Shown here piece by piece: positions 5,432-6,225 of a stretch of DNA of 6,225 bases. A program made the position numbers and the translations under genes. This DNA comes from Candidatus Dormiibacterota bacterium (GTDB lineage: Bacteria > Chloroflexota > Dormibacteria > UBA8260): NCBI GenBank assembly GCA_955652545.1, contig CATPCA010000093.1:1-6225 (forward strand), read 5' to 3'. The first letter of the stretch is position 1. Each line of letters opens with the position of its first letter. The notes beneath the pieces were generated by a model. It had not been told where the DNA came from, made no database searches, and was given only the letters and a program-made list of their open reading frames with translations.

Positions 5432-5437
5432 AGCGTA
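5432..5437 (-). promoter_or_regulatory. Predicted -10 element for the thioesterase gene (leaderless transcript)
   Basis: TACGCT on the minus strand is followed by CCGCGC and then ATG 5425, again exactly 6 nt. No -35 box is apparent in the very G+C-rich sequence upstream. It lies wholly in the 43-bp gap after the DUF1501 stop codon. Confidence 0.45.
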
Positions 5438-5468
5438 GCCGCCGCGGGACCGCGACCGCGCCGCTGAC

Positions 5469-6225
5469 CTACGCCGGGCTGAAGACCGATGACGCCGCGC
5501 TGAATACCGACAGCTCCGGGTAGCCGGCTCCGAGCACGGCCGCCGCGTCGCCCTGCAGCCAGTCGCGGATGAGCGTCTGGTACACGCTGCGGAAGTCCAC
5601 GGTGTACTTGAGGTTGCCTCCGTCGATCGTGCTCGTCAGTGACGGTTGCTCGCCGTACAGCCCGCCCTTGACCGGCTTGCCAACGATGAACAGGGGCGCC
5701 GCTGCGCCGTGGTCGGTACCCAGGCTGCCGTTTTCGTTGATGCGCCGGCCGAACTCCGACCACGTCATCAGCACCACGCGGTCGGATTGGCCGTGCGCGG
5801 CGAGGTCCGTCATGAACGCGCTGATCGCCGTGTCCAGCTCACCGAGCAGCGCTGTCTGCCGGGTCGACTCCGCCTGGTGGGTGTCGAAACCACTGAGGAC
5901 GACATGGCAGATCTTCACCGACGGCTCCGTGACGATCATCTGAGCGGTGAGCTGCAGGGCGCTCCCCAGGGTGTTCGCGGCCGGCGCGGTGCCGCCCGCC
6001 GCGTACTGCGCCATCGGCTTGTAGGTCGTCGCCCCCAGCACCTTCATCCCCGACTCGGCAGTGCCGAGCGCCTGGTCGAAGAGCGCCCCGTAGATCCCGG
6101 GCGTGCGCGCGTACAGCGCTGGCGCTGTCGTCTGTCGCTCCGCGCCGCCACGCACTGTGTATCCCTGGGCCGACTGGATGACACTGACGGTGGCGTTGCC
6201 GGCGCGAAGCTCGGGCGGCGTGCTC
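5469..6225 (-). CDS. DUF1501 family protein, C-terminal part (5' end outside window)
   Basis: The frame is open from the right window edge (first full codon ending at 6224) to a TAG stop at 5469-5471, giving about 251 visible residues of a protein usually 400-450 long. The GTG at 6155 is internal: coding continues upstream with PPELRAGNATVSVIQSAQGYT. Family marks are VVLSGFDTHQ, a helix LLGELDTAISAFMTDLAAHGQSD, VVLMTWSEFGRR, then NGSLGTDHGAAAPLFIVG and VKGGLYGEQPSL, and near the end DFRSVYQTLIRDWLQGD followed by VLGAGYPEL. DUF1501 falls in the alkaline-phosphatase/sulfatase-like superfamily; the Asp-His pairs in SGFDTHQ and GTDHG could be metal-binding. Members often carry a Tat signal, but the N-terminus is not visible, and biochemical function is unknown. 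It is the most upstream visible member of the minus-strand gene run. Confidence 0.9.
   Translation of the reverse strand, partial: STPPELRAGNATVSVIQSAQGYTVRGGAERQTTAPALYARTPGIYGALFDQALGTAESGMKVLGATTYKPMAQYAAGGTAPAANTLGSALQLTAQMIVTEPSVKICHVVLSGFDTHQAESTRQTALLGELDTAISAFMTDLAAHGQSDRVVLMTWSEFGRRINENGSLGTDHGAAAPLFIVGKPVKGGLYGEQPSLTSTIDGGNLKYTVDFRSVYQTLIRDWLQGDAAAVLGAGYPELSVFSAASSVFSPA

Noticed and set aside
5426..5468. G+C-rich CGCGG/CCGCG palindromic stretch in the DUF1501-thioesterase gap as a terminator or operator
   Set aside because: The stem is 4-5 bp with a 2-4 nt loop, and similar matches are frequent at this base composition.

Overview
The window is about two-thirds G+C. It is densely packed with ordinary chromosomal genes, with short gaps or tail-to-tail overlaps. 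Protein similarities, base composition and promoter style (TANNNT -10 hexamers placed right before start codons) point to a high-GC actinobacterium. No taxonomic marker is present, so the class cannot be fixed. I see no rRNA, tRNA, CRISPR array, insertion sequence, phage gene or other sign of recent transfer.

Layout: (1) positions 1-287, + strand, hold the C-terminal end of a membrane protein resembling the TMEM175/DUF1211 potassium-channel family. (2) Positions 259-1650, - strand, hold a complete rarA (mgsA) AAA+ ATPase, overlapping gene 1 tail to tail by 29 bp. (3) A 51-bp divergent intergenic region separates rarA from (4) a + strand glycerophosphodiester phosphodiesterase-like gene at 1702-2412. 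That gene overlaps the next one tail to tail by 17 bp. (5) From 2396 to the right edge every gene is on the - strand. Read in transcription order these are a DUF1501 protein (5'-truncated by the window edge), a MenI/PaaI-type hotdog thioesterase, an NfeD-like membrane protein, a stomatin/QmcA-like SPFH protein, and a CBS-less IMP dehydrogenase/GMP reductase family enzyme. Gaps between these five are 43, 40, 48 and 44 bp.

The best-supported functional unit is nfeD plus the SPFH gene. This partnership is well known, and the SPFH gene here has a strong AGGAGG ribosome-binding site in the nfeD-SPFH gap. RarA handles stalled replication forks. The GMP reductase-like enzyme belongs to purine salvage, and the hotdog enzyme hydrolyses some acyl-CoA. 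No obvious shared pathway joins the - strand genes.

The most interesting signal is regulatory. Four of the six visible start codons (rarA, the GDPD gene, the thioesterase, nfeD) have a TANNNT hexamer ending exactly 6 nt before the start codon, and a fifth (the GMP reductase-like gene) has one 9 nt before. This predicts leaderless or almost leaderless mRNAs. The only start lacking such a hexamer, the SPFH gene, is also the only one with a textbook Shine-Dalgarno sequence. I found no convincing undescribed biological system.
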